Source: Piezodorus guildinii
Taxonomy: Eukaryota; Arthropoda; Insecta; Hemiptera; Pentatomidae
Length of the DNA: 64,000 nt
Assembly (NCBI GenBank): GCA_023052935.1
Contig: CM041292.1
Coordinates: forward strand, 78,687,669-78,751,668
Reading direction: 5' to 3'
The first letter of the stretch is position 1. The number at the start of each line of letters is the position of its first letter. Under the pieces are notes generated by a model that was not told the DNA's origin, made no database searches, and was given only the letters and a program-made list of their open reading frames with translations. Position numbers and translations under genes: made by a program. Shown in pieces: positions 26,301-35,262 of this stretch.

Positions 26301-28379
26301 TAATTATTAAAGCTAGGGATTCAGATTTGTCCAACCTATAAATAAGTGATGGACAAACCCATTTGTTCACTAAATCCTGCATTGAATAAAGCATTTGTGT
26401 TATGCTACCAATTTGTTTTGTTTTGTAAATAAACATTTAATGCAAACCAGAGTATAAAGCTTTCAAAATATATATAACAATGTTGTAAAACTAAATTAAG
26501 TATAGAAGCAATGTATAGAAATAACAATAAAATATGTTTTCTAATTAACAATTTGTAGTTACTATCATATTTTACTTATCTTGCTATTTATAATTTATTT
26601 TGTTTTAGCTCTTGAAACTAGTGATCCAATGTGGTACAGTGCCTTGACCGCACACCTTACCCCTGAACAGCGAAACGCTTTGCGGGAAGTTCTAGTACTT
26701 GCTGATCAAAGGAAAGCAGCTGCAGAAAGTAGGAAAATAGTCCAAAGTGGAGGTATATCCAATTTATTACTTCCTTTAATTATATACCTATAACAATATT
26801 TCTTGTTTATCAAAAAAAAGTTTATGATAATGATGCATTAGAACAAGTCACATCATCACATCAGTAAATTGATACATTTATATTTATTGAATTTTATTAA
26901 ATTTATTGATATTTAAAAAAAAAAATTATTATGGTTAGTGTCCAGCAAACAAGGACCGAGGACAGATTTTAAAAACTATCGTAGGATCTCTCTTCTCCCA
27001 GTATGCTATAAAATATTCCCGTCAATACTAACTAGCCAAATCACGGAATACTCTGAGAAAATTATCGGAGACTACCAATGTGGTTTCAGGCGGAATCGCT
27101 CGACTATTGATCAAATATTTTCCTTACATCAAATATTAGAGAAAAAGTTGGAATAAAACGGTGTAGTCCATCAACTTTATATTGATTTTAAAAAGGCTTA
27201 TGATTCAATAGACCGTCAGAAGCTATATAACAAACATGATTGAACAGGGAATACCTAGAAAGTTAGTAAACCTAGTAGAGATGTGTTTGTCGAAAACATT
27301 CCATAAAGTTAGAATCGGTCATAATTACTCCGAGAAATTTGAAGTGCAATCGGGTTTGAAACAGGGTGACTCCCTTTCACCTGTTTTATGCAATATAGCT
27401 TTAGAATATGTCATAGAAAAGGTGATGTTGTACAGAGAAAGGTTTAAATATGGGTGACAAGATTCTGGTTTTGGGGCATGCCGATGATTTGGTGAAGACA
27501 TGGACTGCTAGGTGAAGACACGGAAGCCATACAACTAAATACAAGTGTGTGAATAAAAACCAGTAAAGAAATAGGACTCTAATTAAATATCGATAAGACG
27601 AAATATATGATTAGTAGCAGAAACGGTGGCGATCTTGGTGATATTGATATATCAGGGCATACTTTTGAACACAGAGAGAAATTCAAGTATTCAGGTTCAA
27701 TGATAACAAGAAAAAATGAAATCCAGGAAGAAATAAAGTCCCGGTTAAAGGTGGGAAATGCCTGTTATTATTCAGTTGCTAAGTTACTTAGCTCGCGGCT
27801 TCTACCTAAAAACTTGAAGGTTAGAATTTATAAAACTATTATTCTTCCGACGGTTCTTTACGGATGTGAAACATGGCCGCTCACTTTGAAGGATGAACAA
27901 AGGCTTAAGGTTTTCGAAAATAAGATACTGTGTAAAATATTTGGTACAAAGAGAGATGAGGCCACTGTGGAGTTTAGAAGGTTGCACAACGTGGAATTGT
28001 GGAACTTGTATCCTGTGAATATAATTGAGTTGATAGCATCGCGGAGACTCAAATGGGTGAGTAAAGTTGTTGGGCTCGGTGAGGAATGAATTCCGAGAAA
28101 GTTAGTATTCGCTGATCTGATTGGTAGGCGTCCGAAAGGTTGGCCGAAGTGTCGATGGGAGGATTGCGTAAGGCTGATCTCGGGGGCTTGGGCTTGAACG
28201 GTGAACTCATGACTCATTGAATGAGTCTGTGTAGACGGAATTTGGTGATATCGGCATCGAACCTTCGGGTTCGGTAATCCTATTATTATTATAGTGTCCT
28301 GCAAACTCAATGACAATTGGACAAAATGGAATACACTTAGGTTAATTTTTTGTTTATTATTGTCAATAATGAACCTTTG

Positions 28380-28431
<52 letters not shown>

Positions 28432-28835
28432 TCCCTTCAAAGTTTGAGGGCTTACGTTTTAAGATGTATAAAACCTGAATAAGGAATAAAAAAAAATCTG
28501 GAGACTCAAATGGGTGAGTAAAGTTGTTGGGCTCGGTGAGGAATGAATTCCGAGAAAGTTAGTATTCGCTGATCTGATTGGTAGGCGTCCGAAAGGTTGG
28601 CCGAAGTGTCGATGGGAGGATTGCGTAAGGCTGATCTCGGGGGCTTGGGCTTGAACGGTGAACTCATGACTCATTGAATGAGTCTGTGTAGACGGAATTT
28701 GGTGATATCGGCATCGAACCTTCGGGTTCGGTAATCCTATATTATTATAGTGTCCTGCAAACTCAATGACAATTGGACAAAATGGAATACACTTAGGTTA
28801 ATTTTTTGTTTATTATTGTCAATAATGAACCTTTG

Positions 28836-28873
<38 letters not shown>

Positions 28874-29396
28874 TCCCTTCAAAGTTTGAGGGCTTACGTT
28901 TTAAGATGTATAAAACCTGAATAAGGAATAAAAAAAAATCTGTTTGTCCGCCATCTGCTGCATTTCTCCGAAACTACTGGACCAATTTTTTTTTTAATTC
29001 GCCACAAAAATACTAGAGCATGCAACAATGGTCCCAACATCTAGACTTTAGTATCAGCTAGTTATTTTTAAAATGGCAGCCTATTAAAAGTGATTTAATT
29101 CAATAGCTAAAAGATAAAGAACAAATTTATTAGTCATATTCACAAAAAAAAAAAATAGTAATAATTATCAATACAACTTACTCATATACTGCTAATCAAA
29201 AGTTATAAATTCTATAGAATGTTTATTATATATATATATATTAATTTTATTGTATATCACTTAATATATTTTGATGTATTTATGTATTACTTATAATATT
29301 TTTTTTTTTTTTTTAATTTTAGGTTACAATTTCGTTAATCAAACTGTTCCCACATCTTTCAATTTTGGTGGCAAACCACCCTCTTTAGGTCGGTAA
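3850..29396 (+). CDS. IPO7: Importin-7 (moleskin), nuclear import receptor, 23 coding exons
   Basis: Complete gene. Exons: 3850-3933, 4179-4260, 4335-4488, 4622-4780, 6713-6869, 7158-7342, 8703-8876, 9296-9441, 10997-11157, 11239-11358, 11531-11722, 11830-11967, 12420-12606, 13822-13913, 13992-14123, 15635-15727, 16543-16766, 17169-17314, 18630-18689, 22425-22492, 26125-26266, 26609-26752, 29323-29396. All boundaries are GT/AG and phases join without a break, giving 1037 codons, essentially the length of vertebrate importin-7. The start ([16 protein letters not shown]) matches the family. An importin-beta N-terminal domain lies near residues 22-100, HEAT repeats follow (e.g. [73 protein letters not shown]), then an acidic loop at about 880-940 ([34 protein letters not shown]) and the tail SFNFGG. 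The family carries ribosomal proteins, histone H1 (with importin-beta) and, in flies, activated ERK into the nucleus. Introns are TE-rich; the last intron holds a LINE. Exon 20 has a second in-frame donor (see findings). Confidence 0.96.
5857..6430 (+). repeat. Dispersed repeat family A copy containing an expanded TG microsatellite
   Basis: Begins ACTTTCATTTACC and follows the family order: GGAAAGTATTGCG, GAATTCCAGTTTTCAATGG, the GAAATTTCATATTTAAGAC block, the CATGCATTTTGCACC block and a GTCTGACAGGGCTTA-like block. Located in IPO7 intron 4. A (TG)n tract at 5988-6079 sits exactly where other copies have a short GGTCTGTGTGTGGTAA segment. Confidence 0.85.
5988..6079. repeat. (TG)n microsatellite
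   Basis: Imperfect then perfect TG dinucleotide repeats inside the repeat-A copy of IPO7 intron 4. Apparent open frames over it on the minus strand are low-complexity and not genes. Confidence 0.95.
7845..8115 (-). repeat. tRNA-like SINE (family B), degraded copy
   Basis: Minus-strand relative of the copy at 47300-47566: a head with GGATTTGAACTT-like (plus sense) B-box region, the AACTGAATACATAATAATATT segment, the GGTACCGTACCCCC-like middle and the GACCAATGGCCGTGCA end. It lies in IPO7 intron 6. No intact tRNA fold is claimed. Confidence 0.6.
9555..9640 (+). repeat. Dispersed repeat family A, 5'-end fragment
   Basis: Starts ACTTTCACTTACC and keeps the GGGGAAAGTATAGCGATCG and GTGAAAATTTTCATTG segments, then homology fades. 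In IPO7 intron 8. The rest of this intron to 10996 shows no feature I can name; some stretches near 10100-10600 look like decayed coding sequence but are unassignable. Confidence 0.7.
13047..13490. repeat. Repeat C copy 1 (possible DNA-transposon remnant)
   Basis: About 340 bp (13150-13490) matches 23816-24130 in the same orientation, sharing AATGTCTGCTTTGTGG-like, GTTTGCTAACAGTCTAGTTA-like and ATGGATATGGAAATA segments. It is preceded at 13050-13068 by an AGAGCCACATGCGGCTCT inverted repeat. In IPO7 intron 13. The class is not proven. Confidence 0.5.
14337..14512 (-). pseudogene. Short coding-like fragment, parent unknown
   Basis: On the minus strand about 55 open codons read [19 protein letters not shown] then [21 protein letters not shown], which resembles a PH-type domain strand order but is too short to assign. 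No splice sites frame it and no ATG begins it. It lies in IPO7 intron 15 and is probably a relic of a retrocopy or transposon. Confidence 0.25.
15268..15330. repeat. Short tandem duplication (~31 bp x 2)
   Basis: The unit ATCACTTCTAACCCATTG plus CAAAAACTAAAT occurs twice in a row with three differences. It lies in IPO7 intron 15 and has no assigned role. Confidence 0.7.
18370..18460 (+). mobile_element. RTE-like LINE fragment
   Basis: About 90 bp reads [18 protein letters not shown], closely matching [18 protein letters not shown] in the larger LINE at 26936-28500. It is a short relic in IPO7 intron 18, same strand as the gene. Confidence 0.6.
19891..20394. repeat. Long fold-back: ~230 bp inverted arms with AT-rich loop
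   Basis: Left arm 19891-20120 and right arm 20166-20394 are reverse complements with only scattered differences; the 45-bp loop is itself AT-palindromic. The arm contains CATCACGTGTGAACAGCTTG, GATTTCCCTAATTCTTTTTT and AAAAGTCACTTTGGTAGATA modules. It lies in IPO7 intron 19. Transcribed with the gene, it would form a long double-stranded stem. Confidence 0.9.
20395..20765 (+). repeat. Tandem degenerate copies of the fold-back module
   Basis: After the fold-back, the same module recurs head to tail: GAGAAGGATCTTAGGGAAGA near 20413, GGTCATTGCAATACGCATGA near 20540, GAATCTTAAGGAAAACAAGA near 20618 and GGTCATCGCATCACACGTGA near 20698, each with the ACCGATTTC.CTAA block. This order is typical of ends of non-autonomous elements with internal tandem units (Helitron-like is one possibility); no class-defining protein is present. 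Confidence 0.7.
21236..22060 (-). mobile_element. Retroelement-like remnant with CTGATGA...GGCCGAAAC motif
   Basis: On the minus strand 21300-21360 reads CCCTGATGAAGGCCCACATT...GGCCGAAACTTCGGC followed by a long AT-rich imperfect stem. Farther upstream in the minus sense, near 21930-22000, is a CATCACTCCTTTAGGCAGCG / TCTTCAGGTCGAG segment. Such blocks occur at ends of Penelope-like and other animal retroelements in my knowledge, but no reverse transcriptase is visible here. Between them, 21430-21600 holds loosely repeated ~60-bp AAAGTATGGAAATAA units. In IPO7 intron 19. Confidence 0.4.
22784..22834. repeat. 51-bp perfect palindrome
   Basis: Arms 22784-22808 and 22810-22834 (25 bp each, GATATTCATATTACC... 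) are exact reverse complements around a single C at 22809. It lies in IPO7 intron 20. Confidence 0.95.
23268..23333. repeat. A-rich and (AT)n low-complexity tract
   Basis: An A-rich run, about 14 AT units and a T run stand in tandem in IPO7 intron 20. Simple-sequence DNA only. Confidence 0.95.
23816..24130. repeat. Repeat C copy 2 (possible DNA-transposon remnant)
   Basis: Matches 13150-13490 over most of its length. It starts TTAACACGTTCAACCCGGTG; a TTAA at the boundary would suit a piggyBac-type insertion, but the other end and a duplicated TTAA were not established. In IPO7 intron 20. Confidence 0.5.
24532..25628 (+). repeat. Dispersed repeat family A, long copy (~1.1 kb)
   Basis: Begins ACTTTCACT and ends GGTAAGTTAAAGT, an imperfect reverse complement, so the element has inverted ends. 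It contains all shared internal blocks plus an extra 3' portion with GTATAATATACCGTTGGATAGC-like and AGAGTGATAAAAAGC segments that is also seen in the 33304 copy. In IPO7 intron 20. No coding frame is convincing. Confidence 0.85.
26936..28500 (+). mobile_element. RTE-like non-LTR retrotransposon, 5'-truncated and broken
   Basis: Lies in the last IPO7 intron, same strand. Successive frames give a reverse transcriptase: [31 protein letters not shown], a TAA at 27153-27155, then motif A ([10 protein letters not shown]), [12 protein letters not shown] (motif B) and HADDL (motif C, usually YADD), then the C-terminal [20 protein letters not shown] and [10 protein letters not shown]. At least three frame breaks make it inactive. 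A 46-A run at 28384-28429 follows the 3' region. Clade RTE-like by the C-terminal style; not certain. Confidence 0.8.
28044..28942 (+). repeat. Tandem duplication of the LINE 3' end (two ~450-bp copies)
   Basis: 28044-28500 and 28501-28942 are near-identical, including the LINE 3' coding end, its 3' untranslated region, the poly(A) run (46 versus about 32 A) and the following ATGTCCCTTCAAAG...AAATCTG segment. The only visible differences are the A-run length and one ATT unit. Confidence 0.95.
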
Positions 29397-31249
29397 GATA
29401 GCGTAAAAAAGTTTAAGCTCAAAGAATGAAAGGTGAAAAACTGTTCCTCAAATAAACTTACTATAGTGTATATAATTAAGTATATGTATGAATGTGTGTG
29501 GCATATATATATGTATATATACATACTCACACATACATACACATATACATAATGCCTAGCAGTAAGAATTAAACATTTTGTAAGTCCAATAATGCTTTTA
29601 TAATTTTTTGTAATTATGTACCAAATTTCTAAATTTACATTTTATTTAAGAAATAGAACTATTTAACTTTGTATTATTTCATTTTTATTCTTTTCAATAT
29701 CCCAGTTTAAAAGGCTCAAATTGTATTTTTCTAAAATTATTTTAAAAATCTGATTAATACATTTAATCGATATAGAACATTAGTTATTTGCGTAACTTAT
29801 TTTGGTTTTTATGTACATATTAGATATATTACATGGAATAATAAGGAAAAAATGATATTAAAGTTTTTTGTATTTTATTTAGAATGTAAGTAAATTGTTA
29901 CTGTTTGTAATAATCTGTAAGTTATTGTGCCCTGTTAAATTTATCTGTTTTTGTTTAATAGCCTAGTCTTATTTTAAATTTAAAAAACAAAACAAAAAAA
30001 AAAAAACCTTGGAACAGGCCTAATAGAAAAATTATTTATTTTCATCAAATGATGCAGTGCATCATTTTCAGCTGTGCTACCAATAGGATTTTGAAAATAG
30101 ATAATTTTTATAAAAAGCCTCTCTTTATCAATGATTTGATTTAAAATACAAGTTAATGTTTGTATTGTTAAAAAAAAAAAAGTTGTCAAGCTACTTAATG
30201 TTACAAAAAAATAGAAGAGGAAAAAGAAACAATTTTTTTTTCTTATAAACCAAAGAGGTTAAAATAAATTATGTGGGAGAATTGATTAACTTGTTTTCGA
30301 ATTTATTTATTTGATGGAATATCCTAAATATTATTACAAGTTCCTCCAGTTTAATAAAGAAAGGCATTTATTTAAATCTGTTTTTAATTGGCATTATTAG
30401 TGTTTCTTATCCATGTGTTATATAACAGCTATTATATTTCATATTTTATTGTATAATTTTATTAATTATTGACAAGTTTTTGTTTCAAAAATGGCTTGAT
30501 TATGTTTAATGATAATGCTGATGTTTTTTGCAGTTTCCTCAGCATTCAAAACTTGTAGTTTCCATCACTTACCTAAAAGGATATGTGCCATTAATTTATA
30601 CAGATTATTGTGATTTTCGTTACGTCAAACTCTGTTACAGTAACTCTTGTTGTGATGTTATTTATTAAGTGCCTTCCACTATAATGGTATCATTTGTTGT
30701 AAATTCTAGTAATAAGACATAAATTACCAGCTAATTATGTTATCTTGTTCGACCTATTGACTGTATTTTCTTTCAAATAAATGTACAGATCATAAAACAT
30801 AGCTAGTTTTTATTTATTATTAATTACTAAGATGGGTACATGTAGAAATGTTCCAAATCAAACAGAAAGTTTTGGTCATTGCTCCAAGCTGAATGCCAAG
30901 TGTTTGTGTGGTGGTGTCGGAAGTCGTTCCATTGTACGCATCCCTTGTTGACTATAATTTACATCTCTCAGCATTTATTGCCAGGTTCTGCTTATATTGT
31001 AATTTATGGCATATTAAAAAAAAAAAAAAAGTTTACATGGGACTTTGACATGTTTATGGTCCTGGACCACTCTTATTGAACTTATTTATGGTTGACAATT
31101 TTGAAATAAGTTTAAAAAACAAAGGTTTAAGAAAATTTGTTATTATTTGCAAAAATCAAACTCAAACCAAAGATTTATGTTAATTATTATTTCTGGTGTG
31201 ATCAATCACACTTTGCCACAAGTTTTTTCCTCCGATATTTTTTTTGTCA

Positions 31250-31380
31250 TTTATCCAGACTAGGTGTGCATGACTGAAATAACAGAATAAATTATTATCC
31301 TACCTCAATCAGGGTTTGAACCTGGGACCTAAATAACAATAGATTAGTGCTCTATTCCGCTAGACCAGGCTAGTCCTGGG
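31250..31380 (-). repeat. tRNA-like SINE (family B), head fragment
   Basis: Minus strand begins near 31380 with CTAGCGGAATAGAGCACTAA, an A-box-like head, then CCCAGGTTCAAACCCTGATT, a good B box, and the AATAATTTATTCTGTTATTT segment shared with the copy at 47300-47566. Truncated after that. Confidence 0.6.
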
Positions 31381-31548
31381 ATGAAACTATAGAAGTAGTT
31401 ACTTCTCATTGCTGACCTTATTGTCATTGACTAACCATTACCATAAATATGTAAATTCAACTTGCCAGTAGAGAATAAATTCTCTTAAAGCCTTATTTCA
31501 TTCCCACAAGACTATTGTTTTTTTTGAGTTGCTCTGTTGTTATGTTAT

Positions 31549-31549
31549 G

Positions 31550-31595
<46 letters not shown>
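31549..31595. repeat. (TA)n microsatellite
   Basis: About 23 uninterrupted TA units in the intergenic spacer. Confidence 0.95.
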
Positions 31596-31599
<4 letters not shown>

Positions 31600-33303
31600 C
31601 CCTACATTTAGATTTTTCATGGTTGGCATTCTCAACATGCTTATTTAAAAGAAAAAAAAAAAGGTATGCCAGGGCATTATACCTTCAGAATTGCAGAAGG
31701 CATTTTACCTTGTTAAGCAAATAACCCAATAAAGATTGTATTAAGGCTTCAATGTAAATTTTCATCTTCATGTTTGATTATATTTATTGACTTGACCTCT
31801 GATAAAAGATCTACACCTTGTGAATTTTTCACCATCATGAAAAAATTGTTATAAAAGTACACTTTGTCAGTTTTACTTTTTCAACTCTCTTAAAGTTATA
31901 ATAAATAATAAAACCAGAGGGTATGAAAAAAAAAACTACCAGTGTATTTTATGTAAAAGTTTTATCAATATAGTTGATCATTAAAATTTCTACATGTTAC
32001 ATTTTTTAAAATGACTCTCCTCTGATCAAAGCCCCCTACTCACTTATTCTGTATCTAGACCCTAGAAACCCTACCCACCACACAGATTTTACATTCTTGA
32101 TTTCTCTGATTAAACTCCTAGCTTCAATGTAGCATTTGGTTTCTTTATTTTCTATTGACTACTTTTAGATTCCTGACAACATCGAGTAGACTTCTGACCT
32201 AACCTCTATCCTAAAACCACCATGGTCCTGCGACATTCAAGCATCTCTATAAGCTCTTCACCTATACAGATATGACCTGCCCTAAAAAATTGCATGAAAC
32301 ATAAAAATGAAGCTAGATGGAAGTTTAAAGTGCACTTAACTATCTGGAGACTATATGACCACCTTTAAAAAGCTCTCAATCCTTGATATAAGCCATGCCT
32401 TATTTATTTTCTTCCAACATTCCTGACCCAAAACCTAATGGGAAATTATTCATTAAGTGTTCTTGATTAAATCTACCGAAATCCAGTCTGTCCATGTCTC
32501 AGATAATATACTCAACAGTCTATGTCTTCTTTTCCACCCATTCCTCTATCCAAGCACCAGCTTCAGCTCTTACTCATACTTTCTTCAATTCAAATCAATT
32601 TTTCTTCTCCCATATTACCCCTGATAAACTATTAATTATTAATTTAACAAACAATGGTTGACCGGATGATATGAAGGAAGAGATGGTTCAGGTATAGGTA
32701 GGGGTTAAAAAACATAGTGAAGAAGCTATTTTCATCTATTCTCTTACTTCATAGTGATTGTTATTAACAATACAAAGGTTATTAACCAGATGACAGCCTT
32801 TGACCAAATTTCTTTATTATCTGACCTATCCAAACTTAAAATACTTGGCTCAATCACAATTATCCTACTATATTGAGCAAAAAATCTGAATCGCTTCTAG
32901 CTTGTAGTTAGATAGTAAGCTAAACCAGCTTGTAGTCAGGTTTTAGGCCTGGCTAATACGTCCATTTCACCTTTAATAAAATCTCCACACAGCTATAGAC
33001 TAAGAGAAATTCATGATAGGAATACTTGACCGTAGTAGAATATAAGAAGTTGGTTGCGGGTGAGGTCATTCATTGTGAAACACTAAAATAAGAAATTTTA
33101 TTTGTTATCCCAACAGGGCCATCTTGAGGATGAGTGAAGAATTCATTATGATACTACTCACTCAATACCCCTGAACATGGTCAAAATTTTGGCACAATAA
33201 TTAAGTTTTCTATTTTTTTTTTTTAAAGTAAATACTTTAAATAAATAAATTACTGTACTCCCAATTAACTTGTTTCCTCTATATTTCCCCTCCATTTTTT
33301 TTT

Positions 33304-34189
33304 ACTTTCACTTACCGGTATATGGAATAGTAAGGAAAAGTATTGCGATTATGACAATTTTTGAATTCCAGTTTTCAATGGAAGTACAGGGTTTAGGGTC
33401 CCAAGCGTCCAAATGACCATCCTGCAAAAAGGTCTGTGTTTGGTAACTCCCGAGCGAAAACTAAAAATCCTATGAAACTGAAATTTCATATTTAAGACAA
33501 CTATAGGCCCGAGGTGTTACAGAAACTTTTTTATCAAAATCAGTTGACCGGAAGATCTACTTTATACCCATGCATTTTGCACCTTTTACGTTTTTCTCAA
33601 AAACGGCTCCTATAATTTCGATTAAACTCGCTATATAGGTGTAAAATTGGAGGGGCTTTAATATCATGTAAAATTCATTCTGATCGAAATAGTCTGACAG
33701 GCCTTAAATGTCAATATTTTAAAATTTCTTTCCCTAAAGTATCTTTAATTTTGTATATTTTATGAAATTGACCATAATATCTGATTAGCATTGCTAAAAA
33801 ACAGGTACAAATAGCAGTTGAATGAATTCGATATCCAACTAAAGGAGAAAACTGCAAACATATTTTTAAATGTAATTTTTATTTTTTCAACTTAAGAACA
33901 GTAATATACATGTATAATATACTGCTGGAATGCTAACGATTTTAGAAAAAATATTATCTTATACATGCTATTGTAAAATTTAATAGAGAGTGATGAAATG
34001 CCAATAAAACTCATTGTCGTAAATAATAATAGAATAGATCGTTTAATAAAACACATGTTTCTATTAAAATCCATTATAAATAATTCTTTTATTAAAATCC
34101 ATTATAAATAATTCTTTAACAATTCATTTAGTTTCTAAATTCGTTTAGAAATTCTTAAATTTATATAAATAACAGAGGTAAGTGAAAGT
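33304..34189 (+). repeat. Dispersed repeat family A, copy with both inverted ends
   Basis: The clearest family member: starts ACTTTCACTTACC (33304-33316) and ends GGTAAGTGAAAGT (34177-34189), exact inverted 13-mers. Inside, near 34062-34117, a ~28-bp AT-rich unit is duplicated in tandem. Flanking sequence beyond the right end (CGCGTACAACAGATTTTTT) also resembles that after the 24532 copy, so the true boundary may lie slightly farther out. Confidence 0.85.
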
Positions 34190-35127
34190 TGTATGTCGCG
34201 TACAACAGATTTTTTGTAATTATATCATTGAAATTAAGGAATATAATTGAAATAAAATTTACTTGCTTCCTCTACCAGGCTATTAGAACTCAGCGATAGA
34301 TGTTAAGAGATATCTCAAGTATCTGGTCGATATTATTTAAGTATTTATTCAATAAATTTTGAAAAATAGTTTCATTAACTACTTATTGCCATTTCCAAAG
34401 AAAAAATACCAAATATGTGTAAGCACTAAGGCTTGGTAATATTTGTAGTAAAAGACGATGAAAGATGACACAAAAATGATTTATCATTTCTAAAAGATTC
34501 CAGTTTATAAGGTGAACACATTTCTAATACAATATTCTAAAATAGAATAAACCTTTTAATGTTGGAGTCATAAAAAAAAAATTATATATATATTTGGAGG
34601 GGAGAGGATCTTGCACACTTACTGAAGATGATATAATTCTTCTGACTTTTATAAGACCATCCATTTGGTCAGACTTAAGTAAGATATCTTGGCTGGTGAT
34701 AATGTATTATGTTACACTAAATTTGAATAGTATGAAATTATGTTACAGGTTTGATAATATAAATTAATAAATTTTGACACTACATAATTAAATATATTTC
34801 ATTTATATTGAATTGATGTTTGATTCAGTATTCAGATTTTACAATTAAATCTTCTATTATTGATTAGAACAACAGATATTCAATGAAATCAACAAATATT
34901 CTAAAAAAAAAAAAACACTTATATTTTTTAGCTTGCTCTATTTCTCTGTCATTACTTCTTTAATCATCTCCAGTATCTTATAGCCCCAACTTCCACCAGT
35001 AGAAAAAGTTTTCTGGTCCCAATGTGGTACAAGAAAAGAAAACATTGTTAAGCAAAATCACTGTACTACAACACCAATAAGAAATGAAGGATGCATAACA
35101 AACTAGTATCTATTCGGAAGTAAACAA

Positions 35128-35133
35128 TTTATT
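35128..35133 (-). promoter_or_regulatory. Probable EIF2S2 polyadenylation signal
   Basis: AATAAA on the minus strand about 130 nt past the EIF2S2 stop codon; the first well-placed hexamer downstream of the gene. Confidence 0.45.
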
Positions 35134-35262
35134 TACTATATAATTGCTTAATATATTATAATACACGTATATTAATGAAAAAAGACGAATATCTAATGCA
35201 CATTTCAGTATAAATTTAACAAAATAACCAGCCTGAGAAAGAGATCTTTTATCAAGACAGCT

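Larger units (their letters stand above)
29397..35262. other. Spacer between convergent IPO7 and EIF2S2
   Basis: The genes end toward each other. The start of this stretch must contain the IPO7 3' UTR; AATAAA-like hexamers occur (for example near 30353) but none can be chosen. It contains a SINE fragment at 31250-31380, a (TA)n tract at 31549-31594, possible decayed LINE text at about 32150-33200 and a repeat-A copy at 33304-34189. No other gene is supported. Confidence 0.7.

Noticed and set aside
27858..28674. Minus-strand open frames of 152 and 71 codons
   Set aside because: Antisense to the LINE 3' end and duplicated along with it; same text in both copies, so not independent genes.
32150..33200. 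Decayed CR1/Jockey-like LINE in the spacer
   Set aside because: Scattered phrases (KPPWSCDIQASL, AFDQISLLSDLSKLK) resemble LINE text but with stops every few codons; too weak to annotate.
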